A stretch of DNA of 9,338 nucleotides from Gammaproteobacteria bacterium (GCA_025360985.1 JANYBA010000311.1:1-9338), one strand, 5' to 3'; positions 1-7,127 are shown, counted from the first letter of the stretch. The notes: generated by a model from the letters alone, not told the origin. Program-made: numbers and translations.

Positions 1-590
1 ATGGCCTGTTCGCGATCGCCGCTCTTGGCACTGGCGATCAGGAACTGCGAATCGGCCGGCAGCTGCGAGGTCGGCTGGCCGCCGATCGCCGCTTCGACCG
101 CGGGCACCGCCGCCCGCAAGTCGGCTGCTTGCGGACAGGCATCGGCGCAAGCGGTCGCGCGGGCCTTCAACTGTTCGAGCACGGCCCCGGCTTTCTTGGC
201 GTCGCCGAGCTTGGCCAGGGTGACGCCCAGCTCTTTCTGCGCCAGGATCAAGTCCGCGTCGTACTTGACCGCCTTTTCGAAGTGGCGACGGGCGTCTTTC
301 AGTTTGCCCAGGCCGACTTCGGCCATGCCGTTGAGATAATTGCTGTTGGCGTCGCGCGGGTTGATCGAAAGCACGTGGCCGAAGGCCCGGTCGGCGTCCT
401 CGTACCGGCCCGCCTTCAACGCCTCCATGCCGGCCGCGAATTCGATATTGACGTCGTAGCGCGGCGCGCTTTCGCTCGGGAAGGAACTGCCCATCGTGGT
501 GCCGCCGCCACCGTTGGCCATGGCCGCGGGCGCGGCAACGAAGCACACGCCGCTGAACAGCAGGCGCGCCAAGCTCGAGCCCTTGGTCAT
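1..590 (-). CDS. Exported TPR-repeat protein, partial (C-terminus beyond window edge)
   Basis: The frame stays open on the minus strand from ATG at 590 to the window edge, giving 196 codons without a stop, so the C-terminus is missing. Residues 1-25 form a Sec-type signal peptide (hydrophobic stretch, then APAAMA before NGGGG). A Gly-rich linker follows. Residues about 47-145 read as consecutive tetratricopeptide units: AAGMEALKAGRYEDADRAF, then NYLNGMAEVGLGKLKDARRHF, then a third unit around LAQKELGVTLAKLGDAKKA. Two cysteines at about 148 and 152 could form a disulfide. An AGGGGAA ribosome site precedes the ATG. The gene lies 28 bp behind the small secreted gene at 619-933 and is probably cotranscribed. 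TPR proteins act as periplasmic or envelope scaffolds; no partner can be named here. The TPR call is firm and the function is unknown. Confidence 0.85.
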   Translation of the reverse strand, partial: MTKGSSLARLLFSGVCFVAAPAAMANGGGGTTMGSSFPSESAPRYDVNIEFAAGMEALKAGRYEDADRAFGHVLSINPRDANSNYLNGMAEVGLGKLKDARRHFEKAVKYDADLILAQKELGVTLAKLGDAKKAGAVLEQLKARATACADACPQAADLRAAVPAVEAAIGGQPTSQLPADSQFLIASAKSGDREQA

Positions 591-618
591 GGCAATTCCC
601 CTGGGTGGATCGTTCGCG

Positions 619-933
619 TCAGTGCTGGATCTGGATCGACGGATCCATCAGCCTCAGGGCATCGCCGACATCGGTGGCGCCAGTCCGGCGGATGTCCTTG
701 TGGCTGTAGGAACGTCCGGGAGCATTGACGCAGGCGTGCTTGTCCTTCTGGACGATGCGCGTGCCGGTCTGGTGCAGGCAATCGGGCGTGTCCAACTGGC
801 CCTGGTCGCCGGAAATCTCGGTGACCTCGGTGGCCTTGGCCGGGTCGGCGGCAGCCGGGGCGGGAGCCGCCGCTTGCGCGAGGCTGGCCGTCGCGAACGT
901 CGACAACAGGATCGAAAGCACGAGTCGGTTCAT
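619..933 (-). CDS. Small secreted two-cysteine protein with TonB-plug-like tail
   Basis: This 104-residue protein starts at ATG 933, preceded by AAGGAA; the frame is open further upstream, but that part has no signal peptide or ribosome site. Residues 1-19 are a Sec signal peptide (MNRLVLSILLSTFATASLA), followed by an Ala/Pro-rich linker to about residue 33. The mature part has just two cysteines (C52, C68), likely a disulfide. It contains TGTRI (56-60) and KDIRRTGATDVGDALRLMDPSI (79-100, read with its flanks). The latter resembles the short helix-strand segment of TonB-dependent receptor plug domains, where a TGSRI-type motif is followed by a TGA...v.d.Lr..Ps pattern. No barrel follows, so it is not a receptor. 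I recall similar small hypothetical proteins from Xanthomonadaceae but cannot verify this. It probably heads a two-gene unit with the TPR gene. Function unknown. Confidence 0.8.
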   Translation of the reverse strand: MNRLVLSILLSTFATASLAQAAAPAPAAADPAKATEVTEISGDQGQLDTPDCLHQTGTRIVQKDKHACVNAPGRSYSHKDIRRTGATDVGDALRLMDPSIQIQH

Positions 934-1084
934 GGCAAGTTCCTTGGGCGGACGCGGTTGTTCGGTGGGCCAAAAGCAGTATGCCCCGGGAATCTGCACG
1001 CTGCCTGAATACGGCACCGAAGCGGCCCGGCCCGGCGCACAGGACCCTGGCCGGCAGCTGGTCCCGGCGCCGGCCGCAAACAAG

Positions 1085-1106
1085 AACCCCGCCTCGCGGC
1101 GGGGTT
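1085..1106 (-). terminator. Intrinsic-type terminator behind the PhoX-like gene
   Basis: A perfect 9-bp inverted repeat, AACCCCGCC (1085-1093) and GGCGGGGTT (1098-1106), surrounds a TCGC loop, 23 bp past the stop codon of the minus-strand gene at 1130. Read on the minus strand, the hairpin is followed by CTTGTTTG. The T-tract is therefore short and interrupted, and termination may be incomplete. Confidence 0.75.
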
Positions 1107-1129
1107 GGTCGCTGGAAGGCCGACGCTGT

Positions 1130-2578
1130 CTACTTGGCGACTTTCATCATCAGCAGCTGGCCGCCCTCGAACAATTCCGGGGCCAGCGGCACGCCGCTGA
1201 TGCCGGTGTAGTGCGCCTGCACGTCGAGCAGGAAATAGTTGTAGTGGGCGGTGTCGTAACCGGCGACGCCGTCGAACAGCGCCGACACGTCGACGACGCC
1301 CGAAGACTCTTCGTCGGACTGCTTGCTGTCGGTGCCGTCGATATCGGCGGGCGCGCCGCTGATGAACCGGGACTCGTCGTGCTGGGCGAGCTGGGTCATC
1401 ACGCCGCTGCCGGCGTGGTAGCGCCAGAGCTTGCCGAGGTGGGGCTGGTTGCCGACGTCTTCCTGCAGGTAGACATCACCGGCGGAGTCGACCGTCATGT
1501 TATCCAGCATCTTTGCGCCCCAGGCGTCGCCGTCGACCAGCACTTCGATCTTGCCGCCCGCTTGAGGATTTTTAATGTCGTTGAAGGTCAGGCGCCACAG
1601 GCGGGTGTTGGTCGTGAAGCTGGCGGTGGTGACAAAGTAGTAACGGTTGGGATTGCTCGTATCCCAGGCGCCGTCCTCGACGCGGTTCAGGCCGGTACCG
1701 CCGGATGCGCCGAGGCTGAAGTTGCCGACGAAGCCGTTCGGGATCGGACTGGCGCCGGACTCGGTGGCGTAACCGTCGATCGCGAGCTGATAGGTCGCGC
1801 CATTGGTGAGGCCGGCTTGGTCGATCGGGCTGCCCTGGGTCTGCTTCTGGCCGACATAGACATAGACCTTGCTGGCATTGAGCGAGCCGTCGTTATCGGC
1901 AATGACGACGGTCTTGTCCTGTTCGTAGGGGCTGGCGAGCAGATTTTCGTAGCTGTTGCCGGTGATGCGCGGCAGCTGGTAGCTGGTGCCGTGCTGGCGT
2001 CCGGAAACGATGTGGGCAAAGGCGCGGCCACCGCTGACTTCTTCGCCATCGAGGAAGACCCGGCCTTCACTGAAGCCCTTGCCGGTCACGTGGTTGAAGA
2101 GCGCGCTCACCGCCGGCAGGTCGGCCGAGCAAAAGCGACTGAAGACAACTCCGGGGGTGGCGACGTACCTGGAACCGTCCCACAAGTTGACCGTACGGAT
2201 CTCATCGTCGCCGCTGAGCACCTTGAGGTCGCTCTTGCGGACTTGCCACTTGGACACGAACGATCCGGCGCCGCCATGCGCGCGGACCACGCCTTCGCCG
2301 GGGGTGAACTCGTGACCGGCCAGCACGGTGATGGTGCCGTCGCCGTTGTCGAAGGCGCCGAGGCCGTCGGGCGTGCCAGCCATGCGATACAACTCGTTGC
2401 CCTTGTTGGTCTTGCGCACGTAGTCGCCGGTCGTGAGCAAGGAAGTGAACGAGACGCCGCCATCGAGTGGGGTCAGGTAGGGGGTGGCCGAGCTGCTGGG
2501 GCCAGTGGCGGCGAAGGCCGTGGGCGCAAGCAGTGCGGCGATGGCCAAGGTCGGCGCGGTGCGGGGAAGCGTGATCAT
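1130..2578 (-). CDS. Secreted PhoX/DUF839-like phosphatase
   Basis: This 482-residue protein starts at ATG 2578 with TGGAGA seven bases upstream. Residues 1-23 are a Sec signal peptide ending AFA; there is no twin-arginine motif, unlike classical PhoX. The rest is rich in short beta strands as in the DUF839/PhoX beta-propeller. Visible family-like blocks are NGDGTITVLAGHE (78-90), RFCSADLP (148-155), VVIADNDGS (224-232), EDGAWDTSNPNRYYFVTT (301-318), DNMTVDSAGDVYLQEDVGNQ (359-378) and DEESSGVVDVS (422-432). Many conserved Asp/Glu fit a calcium-dependent propeller. Known PhoX enzymes release phosphate from phosphoesters outside the cytoplasm; this activity is inferred for the protein here. A terminator follows, and a Pho-box-like triple repeat lies upstream, which fits phosphate-starvation control. 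A non-catalytic propeller or another phosphatase-like esterase remains possible. Confidence 0.68.
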   Translation of the reverse strand: MITLPRTAPTLAIAALLAPTAFAATGPSSSATPYLTPLDGGVSFTSLLTTGDYVRKTNKGNELYRMAGTPDGLGAFDNGDGTITVLAGHEFTPGEGVVRAHGGAGSFVSKWQVRKSDLKVLSGDDEIRTVNLWDGSRYVATPGVVFSRFCSADLPAVSALFNHVTGKGFSEGRVFLDGEEVSGGRAFAHIVSGRQHGTSYQLPRITGNSYENLLASPYEQDKTVVIADNDGSLNASKVYVYVGQKQTQGSPIDQAGLTNGATYQLAIDGYATESGASPIPNGFVGNFSLGASGGTGLNRVEDGAWDTSNPNRYYFVTTASFTTNTRLWRLTFNDIKNPQAGGKIEVLVDGDAWGAKMLDNMTVDSAGDVYLQEDVGNQPHLGKLWRYHAGSGVMTQLAQHDESRFISGAPADIDGTDSKQSDEESSGVVDVSALFDGVAGYDTAHYNYFLLDVQAHYTGISGVPLAPELFEGGQLLMMKVAK

Positions 2579-2619
2579 GCGAATTCTCCAGAAGTCCGGG
2601 GGTGGTAATGGACGCCGGA

Positions 2620-2664
2620 AAACTACTCCGATCGAATGACGGCTTCGTGAGAGCGATATGACAC
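2620..2664 (-). promoter_or_regulatory. Candidate Pho box (three heptamers, 11-bp period) with -10
   Basis: Read on the minus strand towards the PhoX-like gene, three heptamers resembling the Pho-box consensus CTGTCAT occur at exact 11-bp steps. They are GTGTCAT (2664-2658), CTCTCAC (2653-2647) and CCGTCAT (2642-2636), separated by ATCG and GAAG. Each has five or six of seven consensus bases. Ten bases after the last heptamer comes TAGTTT (2625-2620), a weak -10. In E. coli Pho promoters the box replaces the -35 at about this spacing. The start codon is 41 bases further on. PhoB binding is inferred from spacing, sequence and the phosphatase-like gene it faces. Confidence 0.5.
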
Positions 2665-2687
2665 AAAGAAAAACCCGGGCCTATACT
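2658..2687 (+). promoter_or_regulatory. Sigma70-like promoter for the kinase/phosphatase pair
   Basis: ATGACA (2658-2663) and TATACT (2682-2687) are separated by 18 bases and lie 33 bases upstream of the ATG at 2720. Each box matches five of six consensus bases. The -35 lies inside the first Pho-box-like heptamer of the divergent gene, so one regulator could act on both directions. Confidence 0.6.
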
Positions 2688-2719
2688 GGCAGTGGGTTGA
2701 CTCTCCGGAGGACACGACG

Positions 2720-3673
2720 ATGCGCCGATGCTTTGGTTTTCCTGCGTTGTTGTTGGTTGTTGCAGGCGTCGCCTTCGCCCAGGACGCCAACATCCTGTAT
2801 CCGATTGCCGACCTCGACGCCCGCCTCGGCGCGATGCCGTTCGAGATCCGCAGCGCCGATAAGGCCCGCGGCGTCGCCCAGGACACCGCGCTCAAGAGCG
2901 AAGTGCATTTCGCCGACGGAGTCGACCTGCGCGTCAAGATCCGGCCGGCGTTCGCCGGCGGCTCGCAGTTCAACAACGAGCCGCGCTACGAGCTGGCCGC
3001 CTATCGCTTGCAGGCGGCGTTCCTGGACGAGCCGGACTACGTGGTGCCGCCGACGGCGCTGCGGGCGCTACCGCTCACGCAGATGCTGCCGTTCGCCCCC
3101 ACCCTGGTCCGGACATTCAAGGATGCCGACGATGTCGTCGTGGTCCTGCAGTACTGGCTCAAGCAGGTCGCGGGACCCGAGGACGCCTGGGATCCGGCGC
3201 GCTTCGCCAGCGACCCCGGCTACGCCCACCACATCGGCAACGTCAACGTGCTCACCTACCTGATCAAGCACGGCGATTCGAACAAGGGCAACATCATGGT
3301 CTCGACCGCGCCCGGCAATCCGCGCGTGTTCGACATCGACAACGGCGTCGCCTTCCGCTCGGAGGAAAGCGACCGCGGCGAACTCTGGAAGGACCTCCGC
3401 GTACCGCGGGTGCCGGCGAAGACGATCGCGCGCCTGCGCGCGTTCGACCTCGACAAGCTCACGGCGGTACTCGACGTGATGGCGACCTGGGAAGTGCGCG
3501 ACGGCCACCTGGTCGCGTTGCCCGGCCACGCGCGCATCCCAGGCTCGCTCGGCGTACGCCACGAGGGCGCGCTCGTGCAACTGGGCCTGACCAAGGGCGA
3601 GATCGCCGACGTCGAGCGCCGCCGCAAGCACCTGCTCGCCCTGGTCGACAAGGGCACGCTGGGAACGTTCTGA
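2720..3673 (+). CDS. Secreted protein-kinase-fold protein (HipA/PI3K/FAM20-like)
   Basis: This 317-residue protein starts at ATG 2720 behind GGAGG (2707-2711). Residues 1-20 are a Sec signal peptide ending VAFA. The mature part reads like an atypical kinase fold. An N-lobe strand carries K73 (DLRVKIRPA), and a helix begins with E91 in YELAAYRL, the usual Lys-Glu pair. Then comes VVPPTALRALPL (108-119). A catalytic-loop-like HGDSNKGN (184-191) is followed by VFDIDNGVAF (203-212), in the place of the metal-binding DFG/DxD segment. This order resembles the HipA/PI3K/FAM20 group more than Hanks-type kinases. The K, E, D186, N191 and D205/D207 positions are all present, so activity is plausible. 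Its location implies an envelope substrate and raises the question of the phosphate donor. One base separates its stop from the next gene. Domain assignment is from motif reading only. Confidence 0.65.
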   Translation: MRRCFGFPALLLVVAGVAFAQDANILYPIADLDARLGAMPFEIRSADKARGVAQDTALKSEVHFADGVDLRVKIRPAFAGGSQFNNEPRYELAAYRLQAAFLDEPDYVVPPTALRALPLTQMLPFAPTLVRTFKDADDVVVVLQYWLKQVAGPEDAWDPARFASDPGYAHHIGNVNVLTYLIKHGDSNKGNIMVSTAPGNPRVFDIDNGVAFRSEESDRGELWKDLRVPRVPAKTIARLRAFDLDKLTAVLDVMATWEVRDGHLVALPGHARIPGSLGVRHEGALVQLGLTKGEIADVERRRKHLLALVDKGTLGTF

Positions 3674-3674
3674 G

Positions 3675-5480
3675 GTGCGCACGCTCGGGCTCGTGCTCCT
3701 GCTCGCTGGCCTGGCCGGCGCCGCGGTCGCGGCCGAGGACAGCTACCGCTACCCGGCGCCGGCGCGGCTGGTGGCGATCGGCGACGTGCACGGCGCCTAC
3801 GCGCAACTCGCGCGCACGCTGAAGGCCGCCGGCCTGGTCGATGCGGACCTGCGCTGGAACGGCGGCAAGGCGACGCTGGTGAGCGTTGGCGACCTGATCG
3901 ACCGCGGCCCGGACGCGCGCAAGGTGCTCGACCTGCTGATGCGGCTGGAAACCGAGGCCGCGGCCGCCGGCGGCCAGGTGCGGGTGTTGTCCGGCAACCA
4001 CGAAGTGATGAACCTCGGCGGCGAATTGCGCGACACCACCGGCGCGGATTTCGCCGCCTTCGCCGACGACGAATCGGCCGACGAGCGCCAGCGCGCCTTC
4101 GCCGCCTGGCGCGGCCGGCAAGCGGCGGCGACCGACGACAATGGATTGCGCGCGGACTTCGACCGCCGGTTTCCTGCCGGCTGGTTCGCGCATCGGCGCG
4201 AATTCGCCCGCGACGGCCGCTACGGGCGCTGGCTGTTCGCGCATCCGATCGCGATCGTGGTCGGCGACACCGCCTTCGTGCATGGGGGCTTGTCGCCGGT
4301 GTTGTCCGGCTACGACCTGGCGCGACTGAATCGGGAATTCCATTCCGGGCTGGGCGTCTACCTCGACGCCGTCGCCACGCTCGAAGCCGCCGGCTGGATT
4401 GATTTCAGCGTCAGCGGCGAAGCGCGCGCGGACGTGGTGGCGGCGCGTCTGAAGGCCGACGCCGCCACGGTGGCGCCGGCGTTGGCCGCCGCGGCGCAAG
4501 TGGTGATCGGCTTCGATGATGCCGCGCTGTTCGGCACGCGCGGACCGGTCTGGTACCGCGGGTTGGCGATGTGCCGGAGCGCGACCGAACAGGACATCGC
4601 CGACGCGGCGTTGGCCCAGTTCGGCGTCAAGCAGATCGCCATCGGCCACACGACGACACCGACATTGCGACCGACCCTGCGCCTCGAACGCAAGGTGCTG
4701 ATGCTCGATACCGGAATGTTGACCGAGCGCTACCGCGGCCGCGGCCACGCCGTTGTTTTCGATGGCGCCGGCACCCACGCCATCGATGAAGACGGCAAGG
4801 ACGTGGCCTTCGTGGTCGACGCCGGCCCCGGTGGCGTCACCATTCCCGGCGGCAGCGATGCGGCGCTGGAAACGGCCTTGCGCGACGCCGCGGCACCGGC
4901 GGGACTGGTTGCCGACGGCGATCGCTACTCGGTGCAGCTCAACTACCTTGGCCATCCCCTTTCGGCGTGGTTTTATCCCGATGGCAAGCGCGAGATCGCC
5001 GCGTACCGACTCGATCGCCTGCTGGGACTGGGCGTCGTGCCGGTCACGGTCGCGCGCGAGCTCGACGGCAAGACGGGCGCGCTGCAATGGCACCCGGAAG
5101 AGATCGTCGGCGCGGTCGAAGCGGCCAAGGGCTCGACGCGGCTCGCGCCCTGGTGCGAGGCCAACGTGCAAGTCGGGCTGATGCTCGCGTGGGACGCGCT
5201 GGTGGCCAACGAAGGCCGCGCGCCGGCGAGCCTGAATTGGGACGCCGCCACGGGAACGATGCTGCTGAGCGATTACCGCCGCGCCTTCGGGACGCGCCCG
5301 GGCTTGCCGGCGGTCGCTGGCGGACGGCCGCTCCAGGCCGGGCCGGAGTTATGCCGTCGGCTGGCCGGACTGAACGCGAACGCGCTCGGCCAAGCGCTGG
5401 CGGACAGCATCAGCGCCAAGGAACAGCAAGCCTTGCTCGCGCGTCGCGATCGACTGGTCGCCGCTACCGGCTGCCACTAG
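3675..5480 (+). CDS. Secreted Shewanella-like PPP phosphatase fused to a degenerate kinase-like domain
   Basis: This 601-residue protein starts at GTG 3675, one base after the upstream stop, with only a weak GGGAA site, so translation is probably coupled. Residues 1-20 are a Sec signal peptide. Residues about 30-365 are a calcineurin-like PPP phosphatase with all metal and phosphate motifs: GDVHG (36-40), GDLIDRG (72-78), GNHE (107-110), HGG (203-205) and GHT (324-326). The set and the VMN after GNHE match Shewanella-like protein phosphatases. Residues about 415-545 look like the N- and C-lobe landmarks of a kinase-fold family: KREIAAYRLDRLLGLGVVPVTV, DGKTGALQW, WDALVANEGR and LSDYRRAFG. In active relatives as I remember them, a Lys stands near AWFYP and an Asp in the N.DR loop; here these are Tyr and Gly. 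The tail is probably a pseudokinase or binding module. Phosphatase activity is likely; its substrate is unknown. Confidence 0.82.
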   Translation: MRTLGLVLLLAGLAGAAVAAEDSYRYPAPARLVAIGDVHGAYAQLARTLKAAGLVDADLRWNGGKATLVSVGDLIDRGPDARKVLDLLMRLETEAAAAGGQVRVLSGNHEVMNLGGELRDTTGADFAAFADDESADERQRAFAAWRGRQAAATDDNGLRADFDRRFPAGWFAHRREFARDGRYGRWLFAHPIAIVVGDTAFVHGGLSPVLSGYDLARLNREFHSGLGVYLDAVATLEAAGWIDFSVSGEARADVVAARLKADAATVAPALAAAAQVVIGFDDAALFGTRGPVWYRGLAMCRSATEQDIADAALAQFGVKQIAIGHTTTPTLRPTLRLERKVLMLDTGMLTERYRGRGHAVVFDGAGTHAIDEDGKDVAFVVDAGPGGVTIPGGSDAALETALRDAAAPAGLVADGDRYSVQLNYLGHPLSAWFYPDGKREIAAYRLDRLLGLGVVPVTVARELDGKTGALQWHPEEIVGAVEAAKGSTRLAPWCEANVQVGLMLAWDALVANEGRAPASLNWDAATGTMLLSDYRRAFGTRPGLPAVAGGRPLQAGPELCRRLAGLNANALGQALADSISAKEQQALLARRDRLVAATGCH

Positions 5481-5487
5481 CCCGGGA

Positions 5488-7116
5488 TCACCCGTCCAAC
5501 GACGCCCGGCGCACGACCAGAACGCCGGTGACCGAAACGCCGTCGTTGTCGGTCGCGACGATTTCCACGATCAGCTCCTCGGACAGTTCGCCCACCGGTT
5601 CGCCGTGGAAACGGTGGCCGTGCACGTCGAAGCGCAGCCACGACGGCAACTGCGTGCCGTTGACGCCGGTCGCCGACAACTTCAATACGTCGCCGGGATC
5701 GTGGTCGATGAAGATGTCGTGCGGCAGGTAGTACTCGAAGCGCCGGCCCGGCCACACTTCCAGGTGCGGGATCGGCCGCGCCAGTTGCGGCGCTGAGTTG
5801 GTCAGGTTCTTGGCGGCGAGGCGCTTGTATTCGCGTCCCACCGCCAGCGCGACGGCGAGCCAGAACGCGGCCAGGCCCATGTTGACGAAGGCGAACGAGG
5901 CGGCGCTCATGCCCAGGGTGCTGGTGCCGAGGAAGACCACACCAGCCTGCAACAGGTCGCCGAAGCGCCAGAAGAACGTCTCGATGGTGGTCTTGCCCTC
6001 GTAGGTCTCCGAGCGCGTGGTCGGCAGGAACAGGGCCTGGCGCAGGGTGTTGGTCAGCGAATACTCGATGCTCTGTTCGCCCATCCGCACCATCCGGATG
6101 ACGGTCAGCACCGGAATGAAACCCACGAGTCCATAGCCGAGCAGCGAAAACGCCGCCGGCACCAGCAGCGCCGCGGCCACGCCGATGGCGCGGAACAGCC
6201 GGCCGACGACCACGACCTGGAGGAACAACTGGAGGACGACCATCCAGAAGAAGAACTTGCCCATGTAGGCGGTGATCATGTCCTTGGTCGACAGCGACCC
6301 GCCGACGGCGGCGATCGCTTCGAAGTGGCCCTTGACGAAGTCGCGGTGGATGAAATCGCCGGTCGACGAAATCCAGTTGATCAGGATGATCATCACCGCG
6401 ATCAGGGTGAGGTAGCGGCTGGCGAAGACCACACTGAATCCGCCAAAAAAATTCGAGGCCTTGTGGGCATCGCCCTGGTCGACCCGGCGCGATTCGGCCG
6501 GGACGCCGCGGTGCATCATCCCGGTCAAGGCGCCGGTCAGCAGCAACAAGCCACCGCCGACCAGGAGCAGGTTGTTGGTGCCGAGGCTGGCGGTGAAGGC
6601 GTCGGTGAATTCGGCGCCGGCGAGCGCGCCGATCTGGGCGGCGAGCATGATCGCCGGGAACAGGCGCTGGCCTGTCTTGACGTTGAAGGAGTCGGCCGCC
6701 AATGCCCAGAATTGTGCCAGCACGAAGACATTGAAGATGCCGACCCAGACGTAAAACTTGAAACCGACGTCGATCCCGCGCGAAGCCGCGACCCAGAAGC
6801 CAAGCAAGGTCACCAGGAAGAACCCGATCACGGCATTGACCAGGCGCACGCCGTCGAAACGCCGGCGCACGGCGCTGTAGATCGGCACCAGCACCAGCAG
6901 GGTGCCGGCGATGACGGCGGTGGCGTAGCTGCCCTTGGCGGCCGAGCCATGTTCGAGCAGCAAGCCCTCGCGCACCGAGCGGAAGATGTAGTAGGCGAAC
7001 AGGATCAGGAATACGTGCGCGCTGAATAGCGCCACCGTGCGACCCTCGCCGGGCCGGACGGTGGTGATCAGCGTCAGCAATCGCTCGAACGGCGTGTATT
7101 TCCGGCCTTCAGTCAC
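5488..7116 (-). CDS. Npt/TLC-family nucleotide transporter with C-terminal CADG-like domain
   Basis: I place the start at GTG 7116 (542 residues), because GGGAG sits six bases upstream; an in-frame TTG at 7176 has no ribosome site. About twelve hydrophobic segments span residues 25-430. Family-like blocks are FRSVREGLLL (45-54), LAQFWALAADSFN (133-145), GQRLFP and MGEQSIEYSLTNTLRQALFL followed by PTTRSETYEGKTTIETFFWR. These fit the ATP/ADP-translocase-like (NTP/NDP exchanger) family of the inner membrane. In free-living bacteria the substrate is unclear. Residues 446-542 are not transporter: FEYYLP, DHDPGDVLKLSATG, LPSWLRFD, HGEP and VEIVATDNDGVSVT match the dystroglycan-type cadherin-like (Ig-fold) pattern. 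The fusion is unusual. The stop codon faces the stop of the phosphatase gene across 7 bp, with no terminator visible. Confidence 0.8.
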   Translation of the reverse strand: MTEGRKYTPFERLLTLITTVRPGEGRTVALFSAHVFLILFAYYIFRSVREGLLLEHGSAAKGSYATAVIAGTLLVLVPIYSAVRRRFDGVRLVNAVIGFFLVTLLGFWVAASRGIDVGFKFYVWVGIFNVFVLAQFWALAADSFNVKTGQRLFPAIMLAAQIGALAGAEFTDAFTASLGTNNLLLVGGGLLLLTGALTGMMHRGVPAESRRVDQGDAHKASNFFGGFSVVFASRYLTLIAVMIILINWISSTGDFIHRDFVKGHFEAIAAVGGSLSTKDMITAYMGKFFFWMVVLQLFLQVVVVGRLFRAIGVAAALLVPAAFSLLGYGLVGFIPVLTVIRMVRMGEQSIEYSLTNTLRQALFLPTTRSETYEGKTTIETFFWRFGDLLQAGVVFLGTSTLGMSAASFAFVNMGLAAFWLAVALAVGREYKRLAAKNLTNSAPQLARPIPHLEVWPGRRFEYYLPHDIFIDHDPGDVLKLSATGVNGTQLPSWLRFDVHGHRFHGEPVGELSEELIVEIVATDNDGVSVTGVLVVRRASLDG

Positions 7117-7122
7117 TGACTG

Positions 7123-7127
7123 CTCCC
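7123..7127 (-). promoter_or_regulatory. Ribosome binding site deciding the GTG start of the transporter
   Basis: On the minus strand GGGAG lies six bases before GTG 7116. The longer alternative starting at TTG 7176 has no purine-rich site in front of it, and its extra twenty residues are polar with no family character. Confidence 0.65.

Noticed and set aside
976..985. Promoter for the small secreted gene using CATACT on the minus strand
   Set aside because: No acceptable -35 stands 16-18 bases upstream. Read-through past the terminator at 1085-1106 or another promoter is equally possible.
1018..1080. GC-rich inverted-repeat-like runs between the small secreted gene and the terminator
   Set aside because: The GGCC/CCGG runs are short and overlapping, as expected at this GC content, and form no single convincing structure.
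725..2608. Long plus-strand open frame of 627 codons
   Set aside because: It lies antisense to the PhoX-like gene, with Ala/Val/Gly-rich low-complexity translation and no signal peptide or domain pattern. This is a GC-rich shadow frame.
3459..5171. Long minus-strand open frame of 570 codons
   Set aside because: It is antisense to the phosphatase gene, whose motifs are unmistakable. The translation is Arg/His/Gln-rich without domains.
5478..5490. Bidirectional terminator between the convergent phosphatase and transporter genes
   Set aside because: Only 7 bp separate the stop codons, and no stem with a T-tract can be seen there.
6325..7029. Plus-strand open frame of 234 codons
   Set aside because: It is antisense to the transporter and its charged Gln/His/Asp-rich translation is the mirror of membrane-segment codons.
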